Part shown: positions 1 through 12,005 of the stretch, in pieces | How the letters are laid out: every line of letters starts with the position of its first letter | How positions within the stretch are numbered: the stretch's first letter is position 1 | Assembly: GCA_022393335.1 (NCBI GenBank) | Contig: JAJEKB010021074.1 | Span: 178,652 to 242,651, forward strand | Length of the DNA: 64,000 bases | Origin: Macrotrachela quadricornifera | Taxonomy: Eukaryota; Rotifera; Eurotatoria; Philodinida; Philodinidae | Reading direction: 5' to 3' | Translations under genes and position numbers: made by a program | Notes under the pieces: model-generated | Seen by the model: only the letters and a program-made list of their open reading frames with translations | Database searches by the model: none | What the model was told of the DNA's origin: nothing

Positions 1-261
1 CCGACGATTTTCGACTGCTTGTTGCTCTTCATCGTCTTCGATTTCAATAGGATAGTCCGGGTCAAAATGATCGACATCAGAAACTTCGAGAGAGTCTTCT
101 GTCTCTATTATTAAGCTGTCACTGTTGGAAAGGTTCTCTAATAGATCGAGCAGATTGTTTGCGATCGATATCTCTTCTTCTGTGGTGCTTATTGAATGAA
201 CACTTGACCTTTCTAATGCTTTTTCATATAAATGTTTACATATATTAATGACGTTCGTCAT
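1..261 (-). CDS. Hypothetical protein, N-terminal part (runs off left edge)
   Basis: An open frame of 87 codons runs from ATG at 261 to the window edge without a stop. The product starts MTNVINICKHLYEKALE and becomes acidic (SVHSISTTEEE, then SDVDHFDPDYP and EIEDDEEQQ). Codon content and the Glu/Asp-rich character look like real coding sequence rather than chance in this AT-rich DNA. No domain is recognisable in the visible part. The acidic N-terminus would suit either a nuclear host protein or the leader of a transposon-encoded protein. The rest of the gene lies outside the window, so the call stays open. Confidence 0.5.
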   Translation of the reverse strand, partial: MTNVINICKHLYEKALERSSVHSISTTEEEISIANNLLDLLENLSNSDSLIIETEDSLEVSDVDHFDPDYPIEIEDDEEQQAVENRR

Positions 262-343
262 GGAGAAATAAGTTTTGATGAAATGAAATCTGAGAGAATA
301 TTAATCAAAAGATTTATCATGAACTATTTTCCAAATGACGGGG

Positions 344-374
<31 letters not shown>

Positions 375-1125
375 AAGCATAGAACAGAAAGTGAAAGAAC
401 CAATTAGAATATACTAGAAAGAAGGAGAATAATGAGATGTGTATCATGAGTGCATAACAATAGAACGAAAAGAACTATCGTTATCTTATTTGTTCAATAT
501 AGCGTTACGCTATCACGTACTAACAGTGATAAATTGTAAAGTACATTTGATTGAAGTGCACTCAAATATATTGCACGTGTTGTTGTCTATGTTAATAGGA
601 CGATTTGAACTTCAAATCATCTTGATTTCTTGATTTTCCAACAAATATCTTACAGCTTGTCTAGGCAAGAAATTCACTATTAAAATCGATTGGTTTTTCT
701 CATTTGAGGTCTATGGGCAAAAACGGAACATACCACAAGAATCAGCTCGTCGAGCTCTACAAACTGGTATATATCCCATTTAAAACTGAGACTCACACTT
801 GGATATGTTCCCTCGTAAGCAACTATCTTCGTTTTCAGCCATTTCCATTTTCTTCTGCTTGCAACCATCTGTTGATTGAAGAATAATGAAAATTTTCAAG
901 TATAAGGCAATTATTTTACTAGCGAAGAAAAAAACAAAAAGCAATGAATGAATTTTTTCATATTGAAAAACAATTCAGTCATTTTTTTACTTTTTCATTT
1001 TGTTGCAAATAGCATCTTAACAGATGACAAACATCGATACGGAGTGGCTCTTTTCAAGTTATACTGTGCTTTCTATGTAGTTTACCAATAATTGCTCAAT
1101 GTTTCGTGAAAACTGCCATGCATAA
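262..1125. other. Intergenic, no gene seen
   Basis: Short open frames are present on both strands, but none has family similarity or splice structure. Apart from the TA microsatellite nothing is recognised. The segment ends where the large foldback element begins near 1126. Confidence 0.5.
343..371. repeat. (TA)n microsatellite
   Basis: An uninterrupted run of alternating T and A, about 29 bases, between GGGG and CGATAAG. The open frames that cross it are not convincing genes. Confidence 0.9.
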
Positions 1126-1439
1126 AGAAAGAACCCTGCCAGACAAGATCATTAATCTACTCTTTCCCCTCAATCATATCCCAAACATAAATCGGGAGAA
1201 AGCTAATATATTTTTATATCTTTTCATGTATTTTTTCGGCTTTGACTCGATCCGAAAAAAAAATGTAGGGGTCTTTCATATGAGTCGTATGAAGTGAACC
1301 AAAATTCGCATGAGCCAAACTAGAGTCCATAATTCATGCTTTACCCATTTTTTGAATATAGTGCAAAAAAAGCGATAGACATGCTTTCCTGACACTGAAG
1401 AAATTTTAAGTTGTGTTCTCCACAATTTCCTGAATTACA

Positions 1440-1644
1440 CAGATACCTTATCTGTAGGTATTTGAAGACTACCGCAGCAAGGTACTTGCTGGTTTTTGAA
1501 GGCTATCTGAAGATGTTATCTGGAGGTTTGTGAGGATTGTCAAAGGATGGTAATTGAAGGTTTTTGAGGATTATTTAACGTTACTACTTGTAGCTTTCTG
1601 CGGACTACCAAAGGACGATACTTGAAGCTTTTTAAAAATTATCT
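1440..1644. repeat. Degenerate short tandem repeats
   Basis: A loose unit of about 30-40 bases recurs, with variants of GGTATTTGAAG, GGTTTTTGAAGG, GAGGATTATTTAACG and GACTACCAAAGGACG. Copies are diverged, and the block abuts the inverted-repeat unit that starts at 1645. Confidence 0.5.
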
Positions 1645-2225
1645 AACGAAGGAACACAACGAACTGATAAGTTGCTTTTTAAATTCTAGTAATGCCAATT
1701 TGTAGAGCTTATCGAGTTATTAACTAATATAATAGTCATTTGGGTCAACAGTCACATTTAAGAATAAATCTCTAATGTGTAATTTTCAGTATCTGTGTCG
1801 GATCAAAGGTTAAAGATCACCAGGAGTGAGGTGCTGGTCGATCTTTGAGTTTTTACTTAACAGTGGAAGGGTTAGAATTGATTGATCGCTTTTTAAATTT
1901 TAATGATATCAATTTGTAAAGCTTGCTGAGTTTTTAATTGATATAATAATCATTCTTCCCAACACCAGATTTAATAGTAAATTACTAATAATCAAAGTTT
2001 GCATTAGCCTATCATACCATGTGGGATCAACCAGTATCATACTTTTAGTGATCTTTCTCGTTTGACCCGGCATAGATACTGAAAATTATACATTAGAGAT
2101 TTATTCTTAAATGTGACTGTTGACCCAAATGACTATTATGTTAGTTAATAACTCGATAAGCTCTACAAATTGGCATTACTAGAATTTAAAAAGCAACTTA
2201 TCAGTTCATTGTGTTCCTTCATTAG
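1645..2225. repeat. Inverted-repeat unit (MITE-like)
   Basis: Arms of about 155 bases (1645-1800 and 2070-2225) are close reverse complements, sharing GAATAAATCTCTAATGT and CAAATTGGCATTACTAGAA on opposite strands. A third, more diverged copy of the arm lies between them at about 1883-2000, so the unit has an internal duplication. No open frame of note. Confidence 0.8.
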
Positions 2226-2449
2226 GACCACGTTTAGTCCAACAAGTTGAACATAATATCATTCGACGCATAATTAAAGTCCGCATCCAGCACACCCTTC
2301 CAAAGGCCCAGCATAAATCTTTGAGCGAATGTTATGTCGAAATTCCGGTCAGAATCCTTTTAAAACCCAATGTTTCAGGGAATACTTTCTATTTTTGGAG
2401 CGATGACCAATCTTAAATATAAAACTATTCGATTCAGAATCAAATTATT

Positions 2450-2493
2450 TACCCAGTGTAACCTTCTAGAGATCTAGCGTCCGGTCACTGGGT
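2450..2493. repeat. Short perfect hairpin
   Basis: TTACCCAGTG is followed after about 24 bases by its exact inverse CACTGGGTAA, a 10-bp stem. It may be the terminus of an old element. Confidence 0.4.
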
Positions 2494-2689
2494 AATTTTT
2501 TAGGGATTGACGCTAGAATCCGCGGACAACTTTACTTATGTCATTTTTTCATGTGGGTGTTTTCGTATCACACACAAAACAAAGTTATGACACATTTTTC
2601 CTATAGGATTTTTTCGATCTTGCACAAGACATATGTATGACACATTTTCCTCCATTTTCTTTTCTTTGTTTGTAATAAAATTGTCTTTT

Positions 2690-2765
2690 TCTTCTCTATA
2701 AAAGCAGCTTGTTATCAAGAGTAAAGACATCATTTTCATTCACTTTCAATCACACGTAAGTATTT
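2690..2765 (+). promoter_or_regulatory. Possible TATA promoter with 5' exon and splice donor
   Basis: TCTATAAAAG (about 2695) is followed about 30 bases on by pyrimidine-rich sequence, then ACACGTAAGTATTT, a strong splice-donor match at about 2756. No downstream coding exon was found: a 475-bp inverted repeat follows. It may be a fragment of a displaced gene start or a chance match inside the nested element. Confidence 0.25.
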
Positions 2766-2913
2766 ACTTCATAAAAGCTAAGCATGAAATTTCATAGGTA
2801 ATAAGTTAGTTGTACTTAGTGAAGAAATCCCGCTTTCCCATTGACTGCAATATTTACAAAAAATAAAACTTAGTGGATACAGTAAGCTACAGTGGGATAA
2901 ATCTGCTACCTAA

Positions 2914-3387
2914 GAGTGTCAGTTTCGGGTTCCATTCCTAAAAACTCGGAACTCATGCTGAATTCCCGATTCCTAGGAACGAAAAACTACTTAACAATTC
3001 ATTTCTGCATGTTTCTCAACGTGCTGAAATCTTTAGACATATTGTTTCTTTCGTTTTGAAGCAAGTCACTATAGGTTTCCGGGTTCTTAGGAATGGAAAC
3101 CGACACCGAGTTCCCGAGAATGAGGAAGCCTATTAAAAATCGCTAAGAACCTAAGTTTAAGCAAGGTTCTTACTTCTTGGGAACCCAGAAACCGGAGCAG
3201 ATTCCCGTTCCTACGAACCCGGAAACACCTAGTGACTTGCCTCAACATGAAAGCAAAAATATGTCTAAAGATTTCAGCGTTTTCAAAAACATTCAGAAAT
3301 GAATTGTCTAATAGGTTTCTGTTCCTAGGAACTCAGAACTTGATATGAGGTTCGGATTTCTAAAAATGGAGCCTGAAATTGACACCT
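2914..3387. repeat. Inverted-repeat unit (MITE-like)
   Basis: Arms of about 160 bases: 2914-3075 pairs inversely with 3226-3387. Both contain GCTGAAATCTTTAGACATAT and CAATTCATTTCTG in opposite orientation. The central 150 bases are rich in variants of TTCCGGGTTCTTAGGAA, giving smaller hairpins inside the large one. No coding content. Confidence 0.8.
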
Positions 3388-3733
3388 AAAACAAGACTTC
3401 GTCAGACGAAATAGTCATTTTCAGGGCTTTTTGTGAAATGCTTATAGAAAACCGAGGATTCAATATTTTTTAAAGCGGCTTGCGCCAATATTCATACAAC
3501 TCTTCCCTCTATAACATATCTTAAATTGAGCAAAATCTGACGATTTCGATTGAGCAAGCTTTCTGTGTTCACCGTCGCGACTAATATGGACTGGCTCATA
3601 AAAACCATGTAGTCGTGACCTTTGTTCAAAAAAGTTGAATAGCCCAAGCCATATTTTGTGGAACTCACATCTTTTTTCGAAGAAAAATAGTGAGTGTAAG
3701 ATTTAAGTCGAGGTCTATAGGCCCCTTCCTTAC

Positions 3734-3772
3734 AGACGCCCCCCCTTACAGACGCCCCCCTTACATACGTAT
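3734..3772. repeat. C-rich tandem repeat
   Basis: CAGACGCCCCCCCTTA is repeated twice, followed by a decayed third copy ending in TACATACG. It stands out as a local C run in otherwise AT-rich DNA. Confidence 0.6.
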
Positions 3773-5597
3773 CTCTGTTACAGACCCTAGCAACCAAAGT
3801 CAAAGTAGATGGCGTGTGCTTTGACATTGATGAGAGGGACAAAGAGGGAAGATACATAAAAATGAAGATCTTTACATAAGTTTTCCTAGATAGTGGAGCA
3901 ACGAAAGAAAAGAGCAATCAAAATCACTATATGTTTTGCTTAGCAGCAAACAAGAACTGATGGTTGTTTAGTATATTTCTTCGGAAAGTATGTGAGTTCC
4001 ACATTTTGTTCCCAAAGGGACTGCGCTGACAAGCTTTTTTAAAGATATTTTGTCATTAGAAGATGGAGTTTCTCAAGGACTATCTCTTGATATTATTAAA
4101 TTCCTGGGTATCTCGTTGAATAGCTAATTATTTGCTCTATCTAAAACTATAAAAAAAATTTCTTAAGCAGTTGACATTAGCAGAGAAATGCAGGCTTGCA
4201 CTGAAAAGAAGAACAAGAAAAAACGCGAAAAACCCTCGTATGGTCAGTCGAGTTTTGTGTCTGGGATCCCTTTCTAATGAACGTTTAATAGTTGTTTATA
4301 TATACAGTTTTGTAGAATGAAATTTGCTCTTTCAAATGCGCTATGACTTAAAAAGATTGCGACGAGTTAAGATGGAGAAGATGTCCAAATACTGACTAAC
4401 TCAATTTAGTATGACAAAAAATTTTTTTCGAAAGATATGGTGGATTCTCATTCGTTGTTTGCTTCATAACATTCCAAGGGTAAGCTAGAATGAGCTTAAA
4501 ATTTAGATTTAGAGGTTTTTGATGGTACTCTTTCATTTTTGCTGAAAAAAAATATAGGGATCAAAATCTTTAAGAGTATGGATTTTTCTATTTAAAGTGA
4601 ACCACATTTCTTTGGTTAGCGTGTTTGGTTCACTTCATACGACCTTTCATATGTGGGACCATGCATATATATTTTCCTGTATGATCGTATTTGGTGCTCT
4701 TCGAAAATTTTACATCAAATACTTCTTTCTGACAAAGGAAGGACCCTGAATGTGTTGCGAAAATTCCAATTATAGTTACATCAACCTACTACATATGGCC
4801 CCTGATGTCAACTGTAGAAGAGTTATTTGCTAAGACTCCGCTTCTAGAGATTTTGGATCAATACATTGTTTCACTGAGTGACACCGTGTATCCCAAAAGT
4901 CTCTTTCTAAAAGTTTTTTTTTAGTGAACTCTCAGTACTTTATTTAACTGTATTAACTTTTTTCTGTTAAAGGATAGAAAAATTCGCGAAATTTTTGTTT
5001 GTTAAGACCGTTTTGATAAATACTCTTCGAAGGTATAATATTACTTTCCAGGGAAATACAAAAATCTAACCTTTTACTGCATTTATATTTATTGCATCTA
5101 ATAGGTCGTATTTCAGTTCTAATGTAAGCAAAAGATCCCAAATTTTTACTGTTAGCTATTCTCATCGAATCCTTTGTATTTGCAAACTTATAGGTCGAAA
5201 TTCAAGTTTTCATTTTCTCATGATGTCTGAGGGAGCCATGGCAATCGCGTACAGTAAAATAACCGAAATTCGAATTTTGGCCTATAATTTTACAAATATA
5301 GAGGACTCGATGAGAATAGCTCACAGTAAAAATTTGGGATCTTTTGCTTACATTAGAACTGAAATACGACCTATTAGATGCAATAAATATAAATGCAGTA
5401 AAAGGTTAGATTTTTGTATTTTCCTGGAAGGTAATATTATACCTTCGAAGAGTATTTATCAAAACGGTCTTAACAAACAAAAATTTCGCGAATTTTTCTA
5501 TCCTTTAACAGAAAAAAAGTTAATACAGTTAAATAAAGTACTGAAAGTTCACTAAAAAAAAACTTTTAGAAAGAGACTTTTGAGATGCACGGTATTA

Positions 5598-6222
5598 TTT
5601 ACGAGGGAACCTTCCGAGGTGCTAAAAAGCTTTTGAGCCCAAATTTTGTCTATATATAGGAAATATATAGACTAGAAAAAGCCTAAGAGAATATGGGCCC
5701 AAGTTGAGATTTAACTGAGATATCGACATTTTACTATACTTTCCTTATGACATCCCGTTTTTTTTCAATAAAATCAGAGTTTTGAGTTTCGACATGAAAC
5801 TTTGCCCCTATCAAGGCCTCAACTAGAGTAGCTCATCCACAAAGTTTTAGAATTCTTGAACTAAACACTTTCGAGATATAACGTTATCAAAATATTCATG
5901 CACGCAATAATATTCTTAAAATAGTGTGTTTATGTTCACAGACTCATATCTCTGGAATGCTTAGTTCAAAAATTCTGAAACTTTGTGGATGACCTATTCT
6001 AGTTAAGGCCTTGATGTGGGTAAAGTTTCATGAGAAAACTCGAAACTTTGATTTTATTGAGAAGATAGGATCGCATAGGAAAATTATAGTAAAAAGTCAA
6101 TATCTCAGCCAAATCTCAACTTGGACTCATATTCTCTTGGGCTTTTTCTAGTCTATATATTCCCTACCTATGGGCAAAGTTTGCGCTCAAAAGCTTTTTA
6201 GCATCTCGGAAAGTTCTCTCAC
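5598..6222. mobile_element. Second foldback inserted in the right arm of the large palindrome
   Basis: Arms of about 270 bases meet near 5910. Left GTGCTAAAAAGCTTTTGAGC pairs with right GCTCAAAAGCTTTTTAGCAT, and TATAGACTAGAAAAAGCC pairs with GGCTTTTTCTAGTCTATA. Flanking sequences on both sides rejoin into the outer arm, so this is a separate later insertion. No open frame of interest. Confidence 0.8.
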
Positions 6223-6606
6223 CAGTGAAACAATGTATTGACTCCAAATCTCGAGAAGCGAAATCTTTGCAGATAATTCTTCCATAGTTGATATCAGGGA
6301 CCTATATGTAGTAGGTTGATGTAATTATAATTGGAATTCTCGCAGCACACGCAGGGCTCTTCCCATGTCGCAAGGAAGTGTTTGTTGTAAAAATTCCCAA
6401 GAGCACAAAATACGACCATATGGACAAATATGTTTGCATATTCTTATATATGGATGGCCCTAAAATTTTTTTTTCGGATCGAGTCAAAGCCGAAAAAATA
6501 CATGAAAAGATGTAAAAATATATCAGCTTTCTCCCGATTTATGTTTGGGATATGATTGAGGGGAAAGAGCAGATTTATGATCTTATCGAGCGGGATTCTT
6601 CGAAAT

Positions 6607-7520
6607 ATGGTTAGTATCATCCTTCATCATTGTTGGTATTGTAGTTTCCTGTTGTAATAAATTGTGTTGCATCATAATAGCATATAATGACTTAACAGCA
6701 CCCCCATAATATAGAGCTTGAGGACCTAAGGGTATCATCAAGGTATAACATTTGAGACCCTAAGGGTACTCCTATAGAATAGGACCTGAGGATCTAAATG
6801 AGCGGAACATTTCTATCCATGATTCGCACGATCCCATAGTGACCTATACTATGCGTACGCTCTCACGATTCGACAATCTGATTTATATGCTTCCTATATT
6901 CCCATACATTTATCGTAAATTTGAAATTTTTAATGAAAATTGCCTTTGTTTTTAAGAGAAGAGTTTTAATATCCCGATTCTACCATGTGAATTTTGTGTT
7001 CGTATGTAGCGCCATAGTATCCAGATGCACGGAAACCACTTTTTCCCCTTGGGCACATCCCTATTATGAATCTTTAGGTAAAGTGAGTCATACATAAAAA
7101 GTAACGAAACAATAAAAGTAGAAGCTACGTTTTAGTAAAGAAAGTTGTTTTATTCGTGAGAAATTCTTAAAAAAGAACTTGTAACTACATTTATAATTTC
7201 TTTTCAAATTGATTTTTGCTGATTCTACCGCCTTCATGCAGACTAAGGCTAATCCAACTAAAAAAGATTCTGTGAAGGAAGACTAGGGGTCGATAAGTTC
7301 AGTTATAGTTCAGAACCGAAGAACTATTGAAACGGTTCTTTTGATAGAAACTGAACTATTTGAATAGTTCAGTTCATTTGAACGGAGTTCGTGAACTTGA
7401 GCTGGTCAACTCCTAGGTAAGACTTTAAGAGAAATCCAGATCAATTCACTGCATATTGCAGATCAACCATATTTATATCACTGTGGGAGAGTCAAGCTCT
7501 TAATATAAAATTCACAATTC
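6607..7520. other. Intergenic, repeat-flecked, upstream of the uridylyltransferase gene
   Basis: There is no gene. Two copies of a phrase like GACCTAAGGGTA (about 6720-6780) and a cluster of GTTCAGTT / GAACTATT repeats (about 7290-7400) that can fold on each other are visible. The promoter of the downstream gene should lie in the last few hundred bases; no clear TATA box was picked out. Confidence 0.4.
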
Positions 7521-10500
7521 ATGTATCATCTAACCTCAAACCAGTATTCTAGCAGTAATATAATGTCCCCATACAATTCAGTTTTTGTTCCTACAGTGAA
7601 CATCAATGGTCAATTGGTGTGGTTGCAATGCCGACAGCAACTATTACCCTCATATCTCTTGGTAACTCCAAATGCAGATCACTTTCAACAACAGCGACTT
7701 AAATATCATTTTCAATACAGAATTCATCCAAATGTACCAATTCAAAACGAACAAATAAGATTAGGTACAAACTTGTACAATTATTTAAGTTAAAATTCTC
7801 TACAATCAAATTTCTCTTGTTTCAGTGCAATCAATGTATTGCAGGCAAAATGATACTTCTTGTTATTTACTGAATAAGGTGAAGAGTCTTATGCTTTTCA
7901 TGACTATGTCATCGGTCAAAGCGATCGATCTCATTTTTTTTCTAGCCACAAGAAAGCAAAAAGAAAATGTCTATTCATCAAAGAATATCAGATCAATTAT
8001 CAAATTTGAAATTAGCTTTCGACAGAGTTGTGATCAGAGAGTTTTTATCTAAAGCGTGTCTTGAAGAAGCACTCCGTCACTATAATCAATTACGTACCAT
8101 TGTTCTAGCCAAACGGCCAGGTATATAATAATTAATAGATTTTATTTTATTTTGTTAACTTATTTTTCAATAGACGCTCAAATTATTCTTTACGGCTCCG
8201 TATATTTTGCGTGTTGTTTTAAAGATTCACCAGTGTTAGATATCGATGTCCAATTTAATGAAGTTCCATATTACAATACTCTCATGGAACTATTTGAAAT
8301 CTTGATAAATTCTGGTACGCATATAATAACACATTTCCGAATGGCAAATTCTTGAACGCATTTTCAATTAGATTCCTACAAGAACATTTGGTTAAATGTA
8401 GATCATGATCCATACTGCATTGATGTGACCATATCAGGGACATACTTCCGTATGCGAATAACGTCCAATGAAAATCGAGGCATTCAGTGTTGTGAAATAC
8501 TTCGCCTCTACATGAGATTCGACGCACGTGTGCTACCATTATTACGGCTCTTTCGATTGTTTGCCAGGGTTCGTTCTTTCTTTTCTGTGCCATTTTCTGT
8601 AATTTGACAAGTTTTTTACTTGTCAATATAGACTTGCTCGTTAGATCAACCCAATTTCGGTACTCTTCATCCGATTGTTTTTTGTCTTATGGTAATCCAT
8701 TTTCTCCAACAAATCGAACAGCCAGTCCTACCTTGCCTTCATGAATGTGTAAGTTTTCTTTGACTATATTTTGTTTATTTTCTACTAAAATTCGAAGATT
8801 TTCGGAGTTGACAATGCATTGGTAATACTAAATAATATGCAATACAATGAATTCTTGCATATTTCTAACGAGTACATCACTAAATGGAAAAGCAAAAATA
8901 GCACTTCTATAGAAATGCTCTTCCTTGAATTGCTTTGTTACTATAACACCAAATTTGACTTTAATCGCTACATTGTTTGCATACAAACTCGAATGCCAAT
9001 TTTGAAAAATGAAAAGCAACGTTCGGTTTCGACTTTGTTTTGTGCAGGTGAAATCAATTCAATGACTTTTAAAAAATATTTCATTCATTTTGTGTTTTAT
9101 AGATCCAACGAACGCTACTAGAAATATAGCTTACACAATAAAAGCAAGCTTTTCATTCGCATATTTTCGACGAACATTAAAAAAGGCACTGAATTACTTC
9201 TCACACAATACCAATACAAATTTTGTGATTGTTGGAGAAGTGCAAAAATTATGTGAAACTTTAGTTACTCGTTTAGTACTTACAAGCAAAGATAGTGCCC
9301 ATTGCACACAAGATGATATACGAAAGGCATACAGAGACACATTCGACAACGATTTAAATCCATGCCCTGAACTGAAGATTAAATTGTATGGCAACAATTT
9401 GATAGATGATTTGGACGAACTATCTCGGAATGACTCTGCAGCATACTCTGATAGTATAGAGGACAACGAAGATCAAGTTGAGGAGACATATGATGATAAC
9501 ATTGCTTGTGGTACAACCCATCCAAAAGAACAGGTTATTAATGAAACAATTATCGACGGGTTGGTTAATAGGACGGCTTCGGATCGAAATAGTCTATTCA
9601 CATTTGTTTCAAGTACAGATGAATCAGAACCAAAAAGCATAGATAAACAAGTCACAGATAATATACTCCATTCAAAGCAGAAAATTATCAAACAATCTCT
9701 ATCGTTCGAGACATCTGGCAAAGAGCTGACTGAAGATCAAAAGCGTATACTCACACAAGAATACCAACAACAAGGTAATAGAAATCGTATAGAAATATGA
9801 TAACGAGTTTAGAACTTATGTAATATTTCTCGCATTTAAATAATCTATTTTCCCATTGCATATATTTGATGATTTTCATATTTATCTATTTACAATTTAA
9901 GGAATCAATGAAAATATGTGCCAAATTATTAATGGCTTTAGATTGGTGTCTGTACCTGAATCAAACCGATTGTCAATTGTTGAGAAGACTAATGATGACT
10001 CTACACGTGACAAACCTACCAATTATATTCGGACTTGTGCTCCTTCGACAACGACAACACATTCACAGCAAATTGAACTCGATTATATCATTGATAAAAA
10101 TGTATTAGCATCACTCGAAGCGATTTCACTCAATAATTCTGATTATGTTACTCACGAGTTTCATGCAAGAAATTTCGAAGCTGACAAAGTAGAAAATTGT
10201 CCATATGAATTTATGTTCACTCATTATTCTGAATTCATTTGTTTAAGGATTCTCCAATAGTCTGTGTCATTTGTTATAGCAATAAACACACTAAGTTTTC
10301 CTGTCCTATGCTGCCTTTCCCGAAAGTGACTCCGTTGCCTAAGATCACGAAAAACTGGTCCGATTCATTGACATATGTTTTTCGAGAAATGACAGGTAGA
10401 CATATTTTATACAAGTAGAAAAGCCATCATTGTTTGGATTTAACAGAGACATTGAAGCCAACACATGAAAACATTAAAAACCGCGAAAATATTTTAAAAG

Positions 10501-12005
10501 ATCTCCAATCCGAATTTCGAAAACAATATCCCAGTTGTCATGTATATGGATTTGGCTCATTCTTTAGCGGTTTCGGTCTTCAACAAAGCGATCTCGATGT
10601 TTGTCTTGATATGAAATTAAACGTTTGTATTCGAATAAAATCATTTACATATATTAATTCATTTTTAACCGACTTTTAGGAAAACAATAACATCGTTAAT
10701 GTACTGAAAAAATTAGCACGTATGATGAGACGGAAAACAGAGCAGTTTGGCAATGTTGAAGTAGTGAGACATGCTCGGGTACCAATCATTAAATCGATAC
10801 ACACTCAGTTTAATATAAAAGTTGACATTAGTCTAAACAATCTTATGGTGCGTAATTTTCGAAATAGCATAGCACTTTTCAAAATGATTAATGATCTTAC
10901 GAAAAGTTTTATTATCGATTTAGCCTTTAGAAAACACTCGGATGCTGAAAATGTATTCTGATATTGATCCACGAGTGCGTGAACTCGGTTTGATAATGAA
11001 AACTTTAACAAAGGTACAAGAAATCAGGCGACATATTCCAGCATTTAAGTCTTAGTTTGATATTTTAGACATGTGAAATAAGTGATGCGTCACGCGGAAC
11101 ATTGTCAAGCTATGCATATACAATCATGGTGATACATTTTCTTCAACAAATTCAACCACCTGTTGTACCTGTTCTGCAACAGGTTGTACACAGTTCTGAT
11201 AGTCTAACTTGATTTTTCTATTCAATTTCAATTTTAGCTGTACGATAATCAATCAACTAACTATCGTCCGGTTCGAAAATGGGATGATTGGGATGTTTAT
11301 TTTTATAACAATTTAAACAATCTTGTATGTATTTGGTTTTCTCCTTTGTTTTCTACAATGATTGTTTATGATTCAGAAGGGAGTTTGGAAAGGATATGGA
11401 TTGAATACATTGTCACCGGGTTTACTATGGATTGAACTTTTACGCTATTATACAGAAATATTTGACTATGAAAACAATATTGTCACTATTCGACAACATG
11501 AACCATTGAAACGTATCGAAAAAGGATGGTCTCATCGAACCATTGCCATTGAAGATCCATTTGTTCTCACTCATAATTTAGGTGGTTCATTGTCTTTACA
11601 AAGTCAGTATTTTTCGTTAGAAAGAATTGTTAATTGGTTTGCTTTTATCTATCTAGAATGGGTGAGCATTTTTCATGTGTTTCTTCTTGCAAAAGAGCGG
11701 TTCTGTTTACAACCAAAATATTATGTAGAATCACTAAAGGTATACTTGTGTGATTCTGTTCATTGTATAATTAGGAATTACGATTTTAGGAATATCTTTT
11801 TGATAAGGATGCATTATGCTCACGATTTTCTATCAAACAAAGTGGACGTAAAACAAAAGAAGAGTGCATTTGTACACAAGAGAAACCCAATCCGAATCGA
11901 AGGAAAGTCAAGCAAGAGCAATTGACGACAACAACAAATGTTTCAGCGGATTTCGTAGGTCAAAGATATTCACAAGAAAATCAAGAAAACGAAGAGACCA
12001 AATAG
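7521..12005 (+). CDS. Terminal uridylyltransferase (TUT4/TUT7-like), 18 exons
   Basis: Exons: 7521-7764, 7826-7878, 7946-8120, 8174-8314, 8372-8568, 8632-8748, 8798-9047, 9103-9774, 9902-10188, 10248-10395, 10447-10622, 10680-10847, 10924-11013, 11069-11182, 11238-11324, 11377-11602, 11657-11739, 11790-12005. They sum to 3,444 nt, in phase throughout, giving 1,147 aa. A first nucleotidyltransferase/PAP module covers about residues 155-400 (GS165-166, DID180-182, D222). An acidic linker follows, then a CCHC zinc knuckle (C718, C721, H726, C731). The catalytic module has GFGS (796-799), SDLD (D810, D812) and D869, with the PAP-associated motif IEDPF at 1031-1035 and HNLGG. In this family the enzyme adds uridines to RNA 3' ends in the cytoplasm, marking mRNAs and pre-miRNAs for decay or processing. 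A polyadenylation signal AATAAA lies near 12213. The start is the first ATG of a frame that splices cleanly; upstream non-coding exons are possible. Confidence 0.9.

Larger units (their letters stand above)
1276..4656. mobile_element. Nested insertion with its own terminal inverted repeats
   Basis: The left end reads TCTTTCATATGAGTCGTATG followed by AAGTGAACC. The right end is its inverse, with GGTTCACTTCATACGAC then CTTTCATATG, at about 4615-4656. The flanks on both sides rejoin into the outer foldback arm. About 3.4 kb long, it encloses two smaller inverted-repeat units (1645-2225 and 2914-3387) and no intact transposase. A 141-codon open frame at 3492-3917 runs through C-rich tandem repeats and has no protein-like features. 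Confidence 0.7.
1126..6606. mobile_element. Large foldback (long inverted-repeat) element carrying two nested insertions
   Basis: The outer arms are inverted copies of each other. Bases 1126-1275 match the reverse complement of about 6455-6606, sharing TTTTTCGGCTTTGACTCGAT and CTTTCCCCTCAATCATATCC. The left arm resumes at about 4657-5225 and pairs with about 5250-5598 and 6222-6455. Removing the two insertions (about 1276-4656 and 5598-6222) leaves two arms of roughly 715 and 730 bases around a centre near 5235, a nearly complete palindrome. No transposase is seen, so it would need an enzyme supplied from elsewhere. The 70- and 111-codon open frames at 4953-5165 and 5220-5555 are the two arms of the palindrome read as protein, not genes. 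Confidence 0.85.

Noticed and set aside
3734..3772. Possible CRISPR-like or telomeric repeat
   Set aside because: Only two to three short C-rich units with no spacers; a simple tandem duplication explains it.
3492..3917. 141-codon minus-strand open frame
   Set aside because: It runs through C-rich tandem repeats and a nested mobile element, has no domain or coding-like pattern, and is explained by repeat composition.
4953..5555. Two matching open frames (70 and 111 codons) on opposite strands
   Set aside because: They are the two arms of the same palindrome read in opposite directions; the shared peptide is a consequence of the DNA symmetry.
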